Shown: in pieces, positions 1-6,329 of the stretch
How the letters are laid out: each line of letters begins with the position of its first letter
Position numbering within the stretch: the first letter of the stretch is position 1
NCBI GenBank assembly: GCA_964639325.1
Contig: CAZXDO010000028.1
Span: 1 to 13,568, forward strand
Direction of reading: 5' to 3'
Source: DATGCT01 sp964639325
GTDB taxonomy: Bacteria; Patescibacteriota; Minisyncoccia; UBA6257; GWB1-50-10
Length of the DNA: 13,568 nucleotides
Notes under the pieces: model-generated
Told to the model about the DNA's origin: nothing
Seen by the model: only the letters and a program-made list of their open reading frames with translations
Database searches by the model: none
Program-made: the position numbers and the translations under genes

Positions 1-87
1 TAAATATAATAACGACACAAACCCCAGTATATATATAAAAGAAATAATAGTCAATCAATATCAAAACACTCTCAACATCCGAAAAAA

Positions 88-129
88 GTTATCCACAACA
101 ACTTGGGGGTGTCGGGAACCCCCAAGTTG
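88..129 (+). repeat. DnaA-box hairpin repeat, copy 1
   Basis: TTATCCACA (89-97), the consensus DnaA box, lies within a 13-mer AAGTTATCCACAA (86-98). It is followed by a perfect 12-bp inverted repeat: left arm 99-110, 7-nt loop GTCGGGA at 111-117, right arm 118-129. On the plus strand the hairpin is followed closely by a T-run (131-136), so it could terminate a plus-strand gene lying left of the window and convergent with smc. On the minus strand, downstream of smc, the T-run is about 11 nt beyond the hairpin, which is less terminator-like. A 9-bp direct repeat, TCAACATCC (72-80 and 136-144), brackets the copy. Three more full copies and one degenerate copy are in the window. Confidence 0.9.
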
Positions 130-202
130 ATTTTTTCAACATCCCGGACGTATTTTAAATACACAATTACTGCTTATTTTGCTTCTAAATTTAATTCTGA
201 TT

Positions 203-2389
203 TTAATCCTGAAACCTTAGAGATAAAATTTTAGAAACCCCGTCATCACCCATTGTTACCCCATAAAGAGTTTGGGCGGACTCCATAGTAATCTTGTTGT
301 GGGTAACAACAATAAACTGGCTTTTTTCTGAAAATTCCTTAATTAATTCTGAAAAACGATGAGTATTTTTATCGTCAAGAGCCGCATCAATTTCATCCAA
401 AACCAAAAAAGGAGGCGGAGATACAGAGATAAGGGCAAAAAGAGCAGCTATAGACACAAGTGTCTTTTCCCCTCCTGAAAGCATATCCAAACCGCTTACT
501 TTCTTGTTAGGCAAAGTTAAGCTTATATCTACCCCGCCTGTAATATTTTCTTTTTCTTCACTTTTAGCTTCTTCAGGAAATTGTTCTTCACTTTCTTCCG
601 AAGAAGAATTTTTCTGGGGATAAACAAGTTTTAACTTTGCTTTCCCTCCCCCAAACATAAGACGAAAATAATTATTAAACTCTTTGTTTATTAAACCAAA
701 CATCTCTTTAAAGGTCTTATGAATTTTTTCTTCAAGCTCCGAAATAAGGTTTTTTAAATCAGTTGAAGCTTTCTTTAAATCTTCAAGTTCTCGAACATAT
801 AATTCATAACGTTCTTCTGTTTCCTTAGCCTCCTCCACTAAACCTTCATCAATTTCTCCAATAGCTGAAAGTTTGGAACTTAAACGGTTTATCTTTATTT
901 CCAATTCTTCTAAATTACCCTCTTCTTCATCTTCTTGAGGTTTCTCCAAATTCTCCAGTTTTTCTAAAGAAAAACCAAGGCTTAGCCACTTATTTTTTAA
1001 TTCCCGAAACCTAAACTCAAACCTCTCTTTATCCATTTCTTTTTTTCTAATCTCGTCTTCAATTTTTCGTTCGTTATTTTTTTCGTCTTCTAATTTCTCA
1101 ACCTCTTCCCTAAACTTTCTAGATTCTTCCTCTCTAAAAGACAATATTTCACTTTCTTTTTCTTCGGCCTCCTTTATTAATTTATCAATCCTAATAATCT
1201 CGTTATTTATCTTTTCAAGTTCTTTTTTTTCTTGCAAAGAAATTTCCGCCTTTTCAGGCTCTTCGCCTTGCTTTTCTTCAGCCACAAATAGGTCCTTAAA
1301 AGTTCCAAGCCATTTTTCTAGAAGATCTTTAATTCTTTCTAAATTACCTGAATCAACGGCCGGAGAAATTTCTTCAACAAAATACTTTATCTTTGAAAGA
1401 AGAAAAGAAGAACTATGTTCTCTGCTTTTGGGTTCTTCTTTTTTTTCTTTTGAATATTCTAACCTTGCCTCTGCTCGAGCACTGGCCTTTTCTGCTTCTA
1501 ATCTTTCCCTCCTTAACCTTTCTAGGGCCTCCCTAACTTCTTTCATTTCCTTTTCTCTAGGTACGTCTTCTGTTTTAAGTTTGTTTTGTAAAAGTGCAAC
1601 TTTCTTGCTTACCTCTTTTTTACCTTCGATTAAGCCGTCAATTTCTTTCTCGGTTCTTTTTATAAACTCAACAAACTTGTGATATTGACAACCAAAATAT
1701 TTTTTAGAAATAACATTTATCTCTTCCTCTATCTCACTTCTTTTTTCCCATTTATTTCTTTGTCTCCTTAAAAATTTTAAATGAGGGGTGAGTTCTGTAA
1801 GGCTTGCTTCTAATTGTTCCATATTAACCCTTGCCTGAACCAACTGGCGTTCTGCTGTCTTTTTCTTAAGGCGAAATTCCTTTAATCCTAAAACTTCCTC
1901 AATCATCTCCCGCCTTTCTTGAGAATTAACCCTTACAAAAACATCTGCCTCCCCTTGGCTAATGATAGTAAAACCACGGGAGCCAAGACGTGCTTTAGCC
2001 AAAACAGAAACAAGATCTTTTAAGCGAACTTCTTGATTATTTATATAAAACTGGCTAGTTCCTGTTCTATCAATCCTTCGGCTTACAGAAACCTCTTGTG
2101 CTTCAATCGGAAGAAACCCGCTTTCGTTATTAAAAAAAAGAGAAACCCGAGCTAAGCTAGCCGGGCTTTTTCCGGAAGTACCGGCAAAAACTAAATTCTC
2201 AAGTGAGTCTCCTCTTAAGTGCTTAGCTTCCCTTTCCCCTAAAACCCAACGAATAGCATCTATTATATTAGATTTTCCCGAACCATTAGGGCCAACTACT
2301 CCGACAACCGGAGAATCAAATTCAAATTCGGTTTTAGAAGCAAAAGATTTAAATCCTTGAAGTTCTAAACGAGTTAAAAAATTTCCCAT
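203..2389 (-). CDS. smc: Short SMC-type chromosome segregation ATPase without a recognisable hinge
   Basis: SMC proteins are ABC-type ATPases that form coiled-coil dimers to organise and segregate chromosomes. The N-terminal head has the SMC-specific Walker A, GPNGSGKS (residues 33-40), then the RWVLGE stretch and a Q-loop glutamine at 145. The C-terminal head has the signature LSGGEKTL (637-644), Walker B FLVLDE (661-666), the D-loop and an H-loop histidine at 697. Both half-heads are in one frame, joined by charged coiled coil (about 155-320 and 385-590). At 728 residues it is much shorter than the usual 1,150-1,200, and I see no Gly-rich SMC hinge. The middle is a hydrophobic helical patch (about 325-372) followed by an acidic linker. 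There is no CxxC zinc hook, which argues against Rad50/SbcC. The start ATG overlaps the rnc stop by one base (TAATG), suggesting translational coupling; rnc-smc linkage is also known in Bacillus. Walker motifs make the family assignment firm; the dimerisation mode is unknown. Confidence 0.9.
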   Translation of the reverse strand: MGNFLTRLELQGFKSFASKTEFEFDSPVVGVVGPNGSGKSNIIDAIRWVLGEREAKHLRGDSLENLVFAGTSGKSPASLARVSLFFNNESGFLPIEAQEVSVSRRIDRTGTSQFYINNQEVRLKDLVSVLAKARLGSRGFTIISQGEADVFVRVNSQERREMIEEVLGLKEFRLKKKTAERQLVQARVNMEQLEASLTELTPHLKFLRRQRNKWEKRSEIEEEINVISKKYFGCQYHKFVEFIKRTEKEIDGLIEGKKEVSKKVALLQNKLKTEDVPREKEMKEVREALERLRRERLEAEKASARAEARLEYSKEKKEEPKSREHSSSFLLSKIKYFVEEISPAVDSGNLERIKDLLEKWLGTFKDLFVAEEKQGEEPEKAEISLQEKKELEKINNEIIRIDKLIKEAEEKESEILSFREEESRKFREEVEKLEDEKNNERKIEDEIRKKEMDKERFEFRFRELKNKWLSLGFSLEKLENLEKPQEDEEEGNLEELEIKINRLSSKLSAIGEIDEGLVEEAKETEERYELYVRELEDLKKASTDLKNLISELEEKIHKTFKEMFGLINKEFNNYFRLMFGGGKAKLKLVYPQKNSSSEESEEQFPEEAKSEEKENITGGVDISLTLPNKKVSGLDMLSGGEKTLVSIAALFALISVSPPPFLVLDEIDAALDDKNTHRFSELIKEFSEKSQFIVVTHNKITMESAQTLYGVTMGDDGVSKILSLRFQD

Positions 2390-3072
2390 TAGTTTTTTTC
2401 TATCTCCTTTAAAGAATTACTTGCCGCTTCCCTTTCAGCGTCCTGTTTAGAATCGCCTTCTCCTTTAGCGATTAACTTATTATCAAGATAAGCTCCAACT
2501 AAAAATCTCTTATGGTGATCGGGGCCATTTTCTTCAATAATTTCGTACCTGGGAGTTATACTAAATTTTTCTTGAGCTATCTCTTGGAGAATGCTTTTAG
2601 GATCACGATAAAGTTTTTGTTCCATCACCATATCAAGGTTTTTAAGAACAAATTTTTTGATAAATTCTTCAGATTTTTCGTAACCTTGGTCTATATATAT
2701 CGCTCCGATAAGCGCTTCTACCGCATTAGCAAATATTGATTCTTTTGCTTTTTCTGATCCTTTTGATTCTCCTTTAGATAAAAATACACGAGAAACAAAA
2801 CCAATATCCTTGGACACTCTTAAAAGCATTGAATGATTAACAAGGGCTGCTCTAATACCTGTCAACAATCCTTCATTAAAATCTGGATATTTTTCAAAAA
2901 GAAATTCGGTTACAATAAGTTCCAAAACTGCATCTCCCAAAAATTCTAACCTCTCATTGTGAGGAACGGGCCAATCTGGATTTTCGTTCAGATATGAACG
3001 ATGAGTTAAAGCTTCTTTTAAAAGAAGGTGGTTATTAAAATTAATACCTATTATTTCTTCTAAGTCCTCCAT
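2389..3072 (-). CDS. rnc: Ribonuclease III
   Basis: RNase III cleaves double-stranded RNA in rRNA precursors and some mRNAs. The 227-residue length is normal. The catalytic domain has the signature NERLEFLGD (residues 39-47), with metal-binding E43 and D47, and the second acidic cluster ends in E119 within AVEALIGAI. A C-terminal double-stranded-RNA-binding domain covers about 155-222 (PKSILQEIAQEKF through the DAEREAA helix). Oddity: position 116 is Asn where the E. coli and Aquifex enzymes have Asp (D114 and D107). The gene starts 5 nt after the nusB stop and its own stop overlaps the smc start, so it lies mid-operon. No Shine-Dalgarno is visible before the ATG. Family assignment is secure; the effect of the Asn is not known. 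Confidence 0.96.
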   Translation of the reverse strand: MEDLEEIIGINFNNHLLLKEALTHRSYLNENPDWPVPHNERLEFLGDAVLELIVTEFLFEKYPDFNEGLLTGIRAALVNHSMLLRVSKDIGFVSRVFLSKGESKGSEKAKESIFANAVEALIGAIYIDQGYEKSEEFIKKFVLKNLDMVMEQKLYRDPKSILQEIAQEKFSITPRYEIIEENGPDHHKRFLVGAYLDNKLIAKGEGDSKQDAEREAASNSLKEIEKN

Positions 3073-3077
3073 CTGTT

Positions 3078-3512
3078 TTATTTTTTATCTTCTAAACTTT
3101 GCATTTCCCGGTAAACTGTTCCCAGAACACCGTTTATAAATTTAGGAGAATTTAAACCACCATAATTTTTAGCCATTTCAATTGCTTCATTTATAGCCAC
3201 CTTAGGCGGAACTTCTTCCTTGTTGGCATACATTAACTCGTAAAGACCAATTCTAAGAATATTTCTGTCTACTAAAGCAATTTGATTTATCGGCCAATCA
3301 GGAGCTGCTTTTTCTATAACCTTGTCTATTTCCTGTTTATGCTCAATAACTCCTTTGGCAATTTTCCATCCAAATTCAGGTTCATCTACATCACTACCAA
3401 AAAGATCCATATTGCGCTCCAATATGTTAATTAAATCTACTTCTTTATCATAGAAATCCCACTCAAAAAATGATTGAAGAACTATCGTTCTTATAAGATG
3501 TCTAGTTGCCAT
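3078..3512 (-). CDS. nusB: Transcription antitermination factor NusB
   Basis: NusB pairs with NusE (ribosomal protein S10) on boxA RNA, helping RNA polymerase transcribe rRNA operons without premature termination. The 144-residue, all-helical protein begins with the typical RHLIRTIVLQSFFEWDF stretch. Its C-terminal half carries the family's best-conserved segment: DRNILRIGLYELMY, then VPPKVAINEAIEMAKNYG, then SPKFINGVLG. Length is normal. It lies between rpmF (51-nt AT-rich gap) and rnc (5-nt gap) on the same strand and is probably co-transcribed with them. The ATG has no Shine-Dalgarno; the preceding 30 bases are almost entirely A and T. Confidence 0.95.
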   Translation of the reverse strand: MATRHLIRTIVLQSFFEWDFYDKEVDLINILERNMDLFGSDVDEPEFGWKIAKGVIEHKQEIDKVIEKAAPDWPINQIALVDRNILRIGLYELMYANKEEVPPKVAINEAIEMAKNYGGLNSPKFINGVLGTVYREMQSLEDKK

Positions 3513-3563
3513 ACAATTAAATTTACAAAATTACAAAATCAACCAAAAAATACAAATTATTAC

Positions 3564-3752
3564 TTATTTGTTATTTGGTGAATTAGATTTATTACTTGAA
3601 GCCCATTTTTTACCGCAGTTGGGACAAGCCCGATGAGGTAGCATAGGTGCTTTGCAAAAAGGACAAGCTAAAACATGCTGCCTTTTCATTTTTTTCTGAG
3701 AACGTCGTCTGCCGACTTTCCCTTTTGAATCATGTTGTTTTGGTACTGCCAT
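3564..3752 (-). CDS. rpmF: 50S ribosomal protein L32 (zinc-ribbon form)
   Basis: This 62-residue basic protein of the large ribosomal subunit begins with the L32 hallmark MAVPK, followed by an Arg/Lys/Ser-rich segment that contacts rRNA. It then has a zinc ribbon with two CxxC pairs (C30/C33 and C43/C46) around LPHRACPNC. Because all four cysteines are present, it is the zinc-binding form. The C-terminal SSNKSNSPNNK tail is a low-complexity extension. It sits 15 nt after rnhB in the minus-strand operon. Confidence 0.96.
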   Translation of the reverse strand: MAVPKQHDSKGKVGRRRSQKKMKRQHVLACPFCKAPMLPHRACPNCGKKWASSNKSNSPNNK

Positions 3753-3767
3753 AACTGTAAGAATAAG

Positions 3768-4358
3768 TTAGAGATGTAAAAACGTCAACCTATGAATTTC
3801 TGAAGGACCATATTTCTTAACCATATCTATATGTTTTCTGGTTCCGTAGCCTTTGTGGCAATCAAAACAATAATTATTGTACTTCTTATGAATTTTCTTC
3901 ATCTTCCTATCCCTTGTAGTTTTAGCGATTATTGAAGCAGCTTTTATTGCGTTTATCTTCTCATCCCCTTTTACAACCATTTTATAATCAAGACCTAATC
4001 TTATTTTTATCAATCCATCGCTGTATATTTTAAAATCACCAGAATAAAAACCATTTTTTTCAACAAGACGTTTAACTGCCCTGTTTGCTGCCAAGTTTAC
4101 CGCTCTAGAAATATTTATTCTATCAATCACCAAAGGTGAAACAGAAGAAACCTCAAAGAAAACATCTTTTCTGTTATAAAAATATTTTCTCCATCTTTCT
4201 CTTTGAATTTCAGAAAGTTTTTTAGAGTCTCTGAAAGGTAAAAGGTTTTTGGGAAAATAAAAACGGCGCGGAAGCAAAACTGCCGCTACCGTAACTGGAC
4301 CGGCCAAAGGTCCTCTTCCGACTTCATCTACGCCTAAAATATAACTATGTTTTTTCAT
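3768..4358 (-). CDS. rnhB: Ribonuclease HII
   Basis: RNase HII cuts the RNA strand of RNA-DNA hybrids and starts removal of single ribonucleotides misincorporated into DNA. The 196-residue protein shows all four expected acidic residues: D11 and E12 in GVDEVGRGPLAGPV, D114 in YSDG, and D132 in VKGDEK, 18 residues further on as in other RNases HII. Also present are the conserved DSKKLS (44-49) and the AASIIAKTTRDRKM helix. The C-terminal KGYGTRKH and YGPSEIHR segments are typical. The ATG lies 4 nt after the stop of the upstream membrane-protein gene, so the two are almost certainly co-transcribed. No Shine-Dalgarno is visible. Confidence 0.96.
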   Translation of the reverse strand: MKKHSYILGVDEVGRGPLAGPVTVAAVLLPRRFYFPKNLLPFRDSKKLSEIQRERWRKYFYNRKDVFFEVSSVSPLVIDRINISRAVNLAANRAVKRLVEKNGFYSGDFKIYSDGLIKIRLGLDYKMVVKGDEKINAIKAASIIAKTTRDRKMKKIHKKYNNYCFDCHKGYGTRKHIDMVKKYGPSEIHRLTFLHL

Positions 4359-4362
4359 CCAA

Positions 4363-4974
4363 CTAGTTAAAAATTCCTAACTGGCTCACTTCTGCCAAAA
4401 AACGATCGCTTAAATCATTAATTGTTTTTCTTTTTTTATTAACCACTTCCAAGTTTTTTCTAACCTCTACTTCATCTAAATTATTTAGAGACACTACCGA
4501 TATACTTAATGAGTCAAGAAAATTATTCATATCTGAGGTGTAATTTATAAACTCTTCCATAAAAATAAGTTCAGCCTGAATTGCGCTTACAAGTTCCTTC
4601 TTTTGTTTACTTGATCCAATTTTTAAAACCATTTCCGTTAGGTCTTTTAATTTAGATAAAAGACGGGAGGCTTTTTCTTCAGCTTCTTCATTTTCAAGCT
4701 TGGCTTCATCAATCAAATCAAGCACTACGCTAGTCTTTCCTGTCGACTGTAGACCATCTACTCTTTCAATTTTTTGAGCCACTGAATTTGAAATTTCAGC
4801 CACTTCCTTGCTATCAGTTATTGCTTCTTTATATTTCTCCACAAAATTCTCAGGCAGAGGTTCTTCTTTTTTTAAAAAATCTACAAAATAAACAAAACCA
4901 ACCAGTACGGCAAAAGATATAACTATGCCGAATGCTTTTTTAAAAACTTGATTTATATACTCTTGATTTGCCAT
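4363..4974 (-). CDS. Single-span membrane protein with helical extracytoplasmic domain, unknown function
   Basis: I do not recognise this 203-residue protein. It has a short N-terminal segment, one hydrophobic helix (about residues 14-33), then a Lys/Glu-rich, probably all-helical region with coiled-coil character that contains a single Pro cluster (PLPEN) just after the membrane. With KK on both sides of the helix, orientation is uncertain; an N-in anchor with the helical domain outside is my guess. It is the first gene of the operon leading to rnhB, rpmF, nusB, rnc and smc, 4 nt ahead of rnhB. A promoter candidate on the minus strand lies 17-47 nt upstream. It ends in TAG, one of only two TAG stops in the window. 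Membership of a lineage-specific family is likely. Confidence 0.8.
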   Translation of the reverse strand: MANQEYINQVFKKAFGIVISFAVLVGFVYFVDFLKKEEPLPENFVEKYKEAITDSKEVAEISNSVAQKIERVDGLQSTGKTSVVLDLIDEAKLENEEAEEKASRLLSKLKDLTEMVLKIGSSKQKKELVSAIQAELIFMEEFINYTSDMNNFLDSLSISVVSLNNLDEVEVRKNLEVVNKKRKTINDLSDRFLAEVSQLGIFN

Positions 4975-4990
4975 AAACTTACTTTATAAT
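4963..4990 (+). promoter_or_regulatory. Sigma70-type promoter for tRNA-Gly
   Basis: TTGATT (4963-4968) and a perfect TATAAT (4985-4990) are separated by 16 nt. Transcription would start near 4997, about 29 nt before the mature tRNA. The -35 hexamer lies inside the first codons of the divergent membrane-protein gene. Confidence 0.65.
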
Positions 4991-5021
4991 AATATAACAC
5001 AAAATAGTCCACCTTGGTCAA
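4991..5021 (-). promoter_or_regulatory. Divergent promoter for the minus-strand operon to smc
   Basis: Read on the minus strand, TTGACC (5021-5016) is followed by TATATT (4996-4991), preceded by TGT as in an extended -10 element. The 19-nt spacing is longer than ideal; TTATAT one base earlier gives 18. The start would be about 10 nt before the ATG at 4974, giving a very short leader. It interleaves with the tRNA promoter. Confidence 0.45.
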
Positions 5022-5025
5022 TATT

Positions 5026-5097
5026 GCGGGTGTCGTATAATGGCCATTACCGCAGGTTTCCAACCTGCTGATCGGAGTTCGATTCTCCGCACCCGCA
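5026..5097 (+). tRNA. tRNA-Gly (anticodon UCC)
   Basis: The acceptor stem GCGGGTG (5026-5032) pairs perfectly with CACCCGC (5090-5096), with discriminator A at 5097. The anticodon stem GCAGG/CCTGC (5052-5056/5064-5068) encloses the loop TTTCCAA, with anticodon TCC at 5059-5061, reading GGA and, by wobble, other GGN codons. The T arm contains GTTCGATTC. No CCA tail is encoded, so it must be added by the CCA-adding enzyme. The gene has its own promoter and a terminator 10 nt downstream, so it is a single-gene unit. Confidence 0.97.
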
Positions 5098-5107
5098 CAC
5101 AATAAAG

Positions 5108-5133
5108 AAATGTCTTGTTTAAGACATTTTTTT
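5108..5133 (+). terminator. Intrinsic terminator of tRNA-Gly
   Basis: A perfect 9-bp stem (AAATGTCTT at 5108-5116 with AAGACATTT at 5121-5129) encloses a 4-nt loop and runs into a T-run ending at 5133. Confidence 0.85.
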
Positions 5134-5241
5134 ATTTGGGAAGAAGAATCAAACCAAAGGGTGCCACCGATACAGTCATCTTGTACAAATACTTGCTATA
5201 CCAATAATAAATACCTAAAATTAAAAAACAACCTAAATCAC

Positions 5242-5253
5242 TGTAACGTTACA
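5242..5253. promoter_or_regulatory. Perfect 12-bp palindrome TGTAACGTTACA upstream of the sigma gene
   Basis: This gapless palindrome lies 73-84 nt before the sigma-factor ATG in an otherwise non-coding 228-bp gap. It could be an operator for a symmetric dimer. Its GTAAC half could also serve as an ECF-type -35 element for autoregulation, but no convincing partner -10 is visible. The function is inferred; the symmetry is seen directly. Confidence 0.4.
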
Positions 5254-5279
5254 ATTTTTTGGGTACAAACACCATTACT

Positions 5280-5309
5280 CAGACATTAAAAAAGAAACAA
5301 AATTATAAC
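5280..5309 (+). promoter_or_regulatory. Weak sigma70-type promoter candidate for the sigma operon
   Basis: CAGACA (5280-5285) and TATAAC (5304-5309) are separated by 18 nt. The start would be about 10 nt before the ATG at 5326. Each hexamer deviates from consensus, so this is tentative. Confidence 0.3.
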
Positions 5310-5325
5310 TTAATCGTTTTAATAT

Positions 5326-5868
5326 ATGAACGAGAATAAACTTGTCAAAAAAGCTCGTAAGGGCGACAGTCAAGCCTTCGGAAAACTTTACGATAAATAT
5401 ATAGACAAAATTTATCGCTTTATATTTTTTAAGGTAAATAATAGTTCTGAAGCTGAAGACATAACCCAACAAGTATTTTTAAAAAGTTGGCAGAATATAA
5501 AAAATTATAAACCAAAGAAAGGAGCTCAATTTTCAAGTTGGCTCTACCGCATTGCTAGAAATTCAGTTATAGATCACTATCGCACCTCAAAAAATCATAC
5601 TGATATCGAAAGTATAAAAGAAGATGAGTTTATTGAAACCCCGGAATTTGAAGAAAAAATAGATCGCTTTGAAAAAATAAATAAAGTTAAAAAATCACTC
5701 TACATTCTCACTGAAGATGAAAAAGATGTAGTAATAATGAAATTTGTAGAAGAATTTTCTAATAAAGAAATAGGAAAAGTTCTCGATAAAAACCAAGGAA
5801 CAATAAGAGTTATTCAATACAGGGCTCTTAAAAAATTAAAGTTACACTTTAAAGACTATGATGAGTAA
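5326..5868 (+). CDS. ECF-type RNA polymerase sigma factor
   Basis: This 180-residue protein has the minimal two-domain layout of extracytoplasmic-function sigma factors. Sigma region 2 is at about residues 8-88: GDSQAFGKLYDKYIDKIYRF, the EAEDITQQVF core-binding/-10 helix and the FSSWLYRIARN segment. A linker of about 35 residues follows, then region 4 (about 122-172), a helix-turn-helix whose pattern LTEDEKDVVIMKF through EFSNKEIGKVL recognises the -35 element. Regions 1 and 3 are absent. The stop lies inside the start of the next gene, a membrane protein that is the probable anti-sigma factor. Such overlap usually fixes the two products in ratio. The ATG has no Shine-Dalgarno. The subgroup and target promoters cannot be told from the sequence. 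Confidence 0.93.
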   Translation: MNENKLVKKARKGDSQAFGKLYDKYIDKIYRFIFFKVNNSSEAEDITQQVFLKSWQNIKNYKPKKGAQFSSWLYRIARNSVIDHYRTSKNHTDIESIKEDEFIETPEFEEKIDRFEKINKVKKSLYILTEDEKDVVIMKFVEEFSNKEIGKVLDKNQGTIRVIQYRALKKLKLHFKDYDE

Positions 5869-6325
5869 TAAAGAAATAATTAAAAATTTAAAACTTTTAA
5901 AGGAAATTGAACCTGATGAAAGTTTTGCTAATAGAACTAGGAATATTGTTTTAGCCACTACCCCCCATTCCCGGTTTATTCCCGCTTGGGTTGCCGGGTT
6001 TGCTCTAGCCGCTTTGTTTATTTCTTTAATTAGTTATAGTTTTATATTTTATAACCACAACCCTTCAATCTCTTCCTCTCTTGAAAAAAACTTTCTCGTT
6101 AATGAATTTAATGAAATGGATATCAATCTCCAAGTAAAAAAGATTACCTATTCTCAAGATGTAAACAAAACTATTGCTTCTGCTCTTTCTGAAATTACAG
6201 AATCTCAAGCTGACCATATGAACCCTTCTATTTTAGAAGCTGAAAAAGAATATATAAACCAATTAGAAACAACAAAAGGCAACGACGAAGAAATAGACAA
6301 ACTTTTAAATAAAGTGATATTTTAA
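5858..6325 (+). CDS. Single-span membrane protein, probable anti-sigma factor
   Basis: This 155-residue protein has a cytoplasmic N-terminus of about 40 residues, one transmembrane helix (about 41-65, IPAWVAGFALAALF onward) and an extracytoplasmic tail of about 90 residues rich in Glu, Asn and Ser. The N-terminal part is too short for a typical anti-sigma domain and lacks the HxxxCxxC zinc motif. The role is therefore inferred from position: it overlaps the sigma gene by 11 nt and precedes a secreted protein by 4 nt. Two in-frame ATGs, 5858 and 5861, are equally plausible starts. The family is not recognised with confidence; a dedicated sensor for the sigma factor is the simplest reading. Confidence 0.75.
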   Translation: MMSNKEIIKNLKLLKEIEPDESFANRTRNIVLATTPHSRFIPAWVAGFALAALFISLISYSFIFYNHNPSISSSLEKNFLVNEFNEMDINLQVKKITYSQDVNKTIASALSEITESQADHMNPSILEAEKEYINQLETTKGNDEEIDKLLNKVIF

Positions 6326-6329
6326 AAAC

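Noticed and set aside
203..2389. smc shortened by a frameshift or deletion (pseudogene)
   Set aside because: Both half-heads with all motifs lie in one uninterrupted frame, and translational coupling with rnc is intact.
203..2389. Identification as Rad50/SbcC or RecN
   Set aside because: There is no CxxC zinc hook, and the Walker A context and LSGGEKTL signature are SMC-like; the gene is adjacent to rnc.
5181..5269. TTGTACAA palindrome and the repeated GTACAAA before the sigma gene as operators
   Set aside because: The sites are 7-8 bp in AT-rich DNA, 80 bp apart and without further symmetry; too weak to call.
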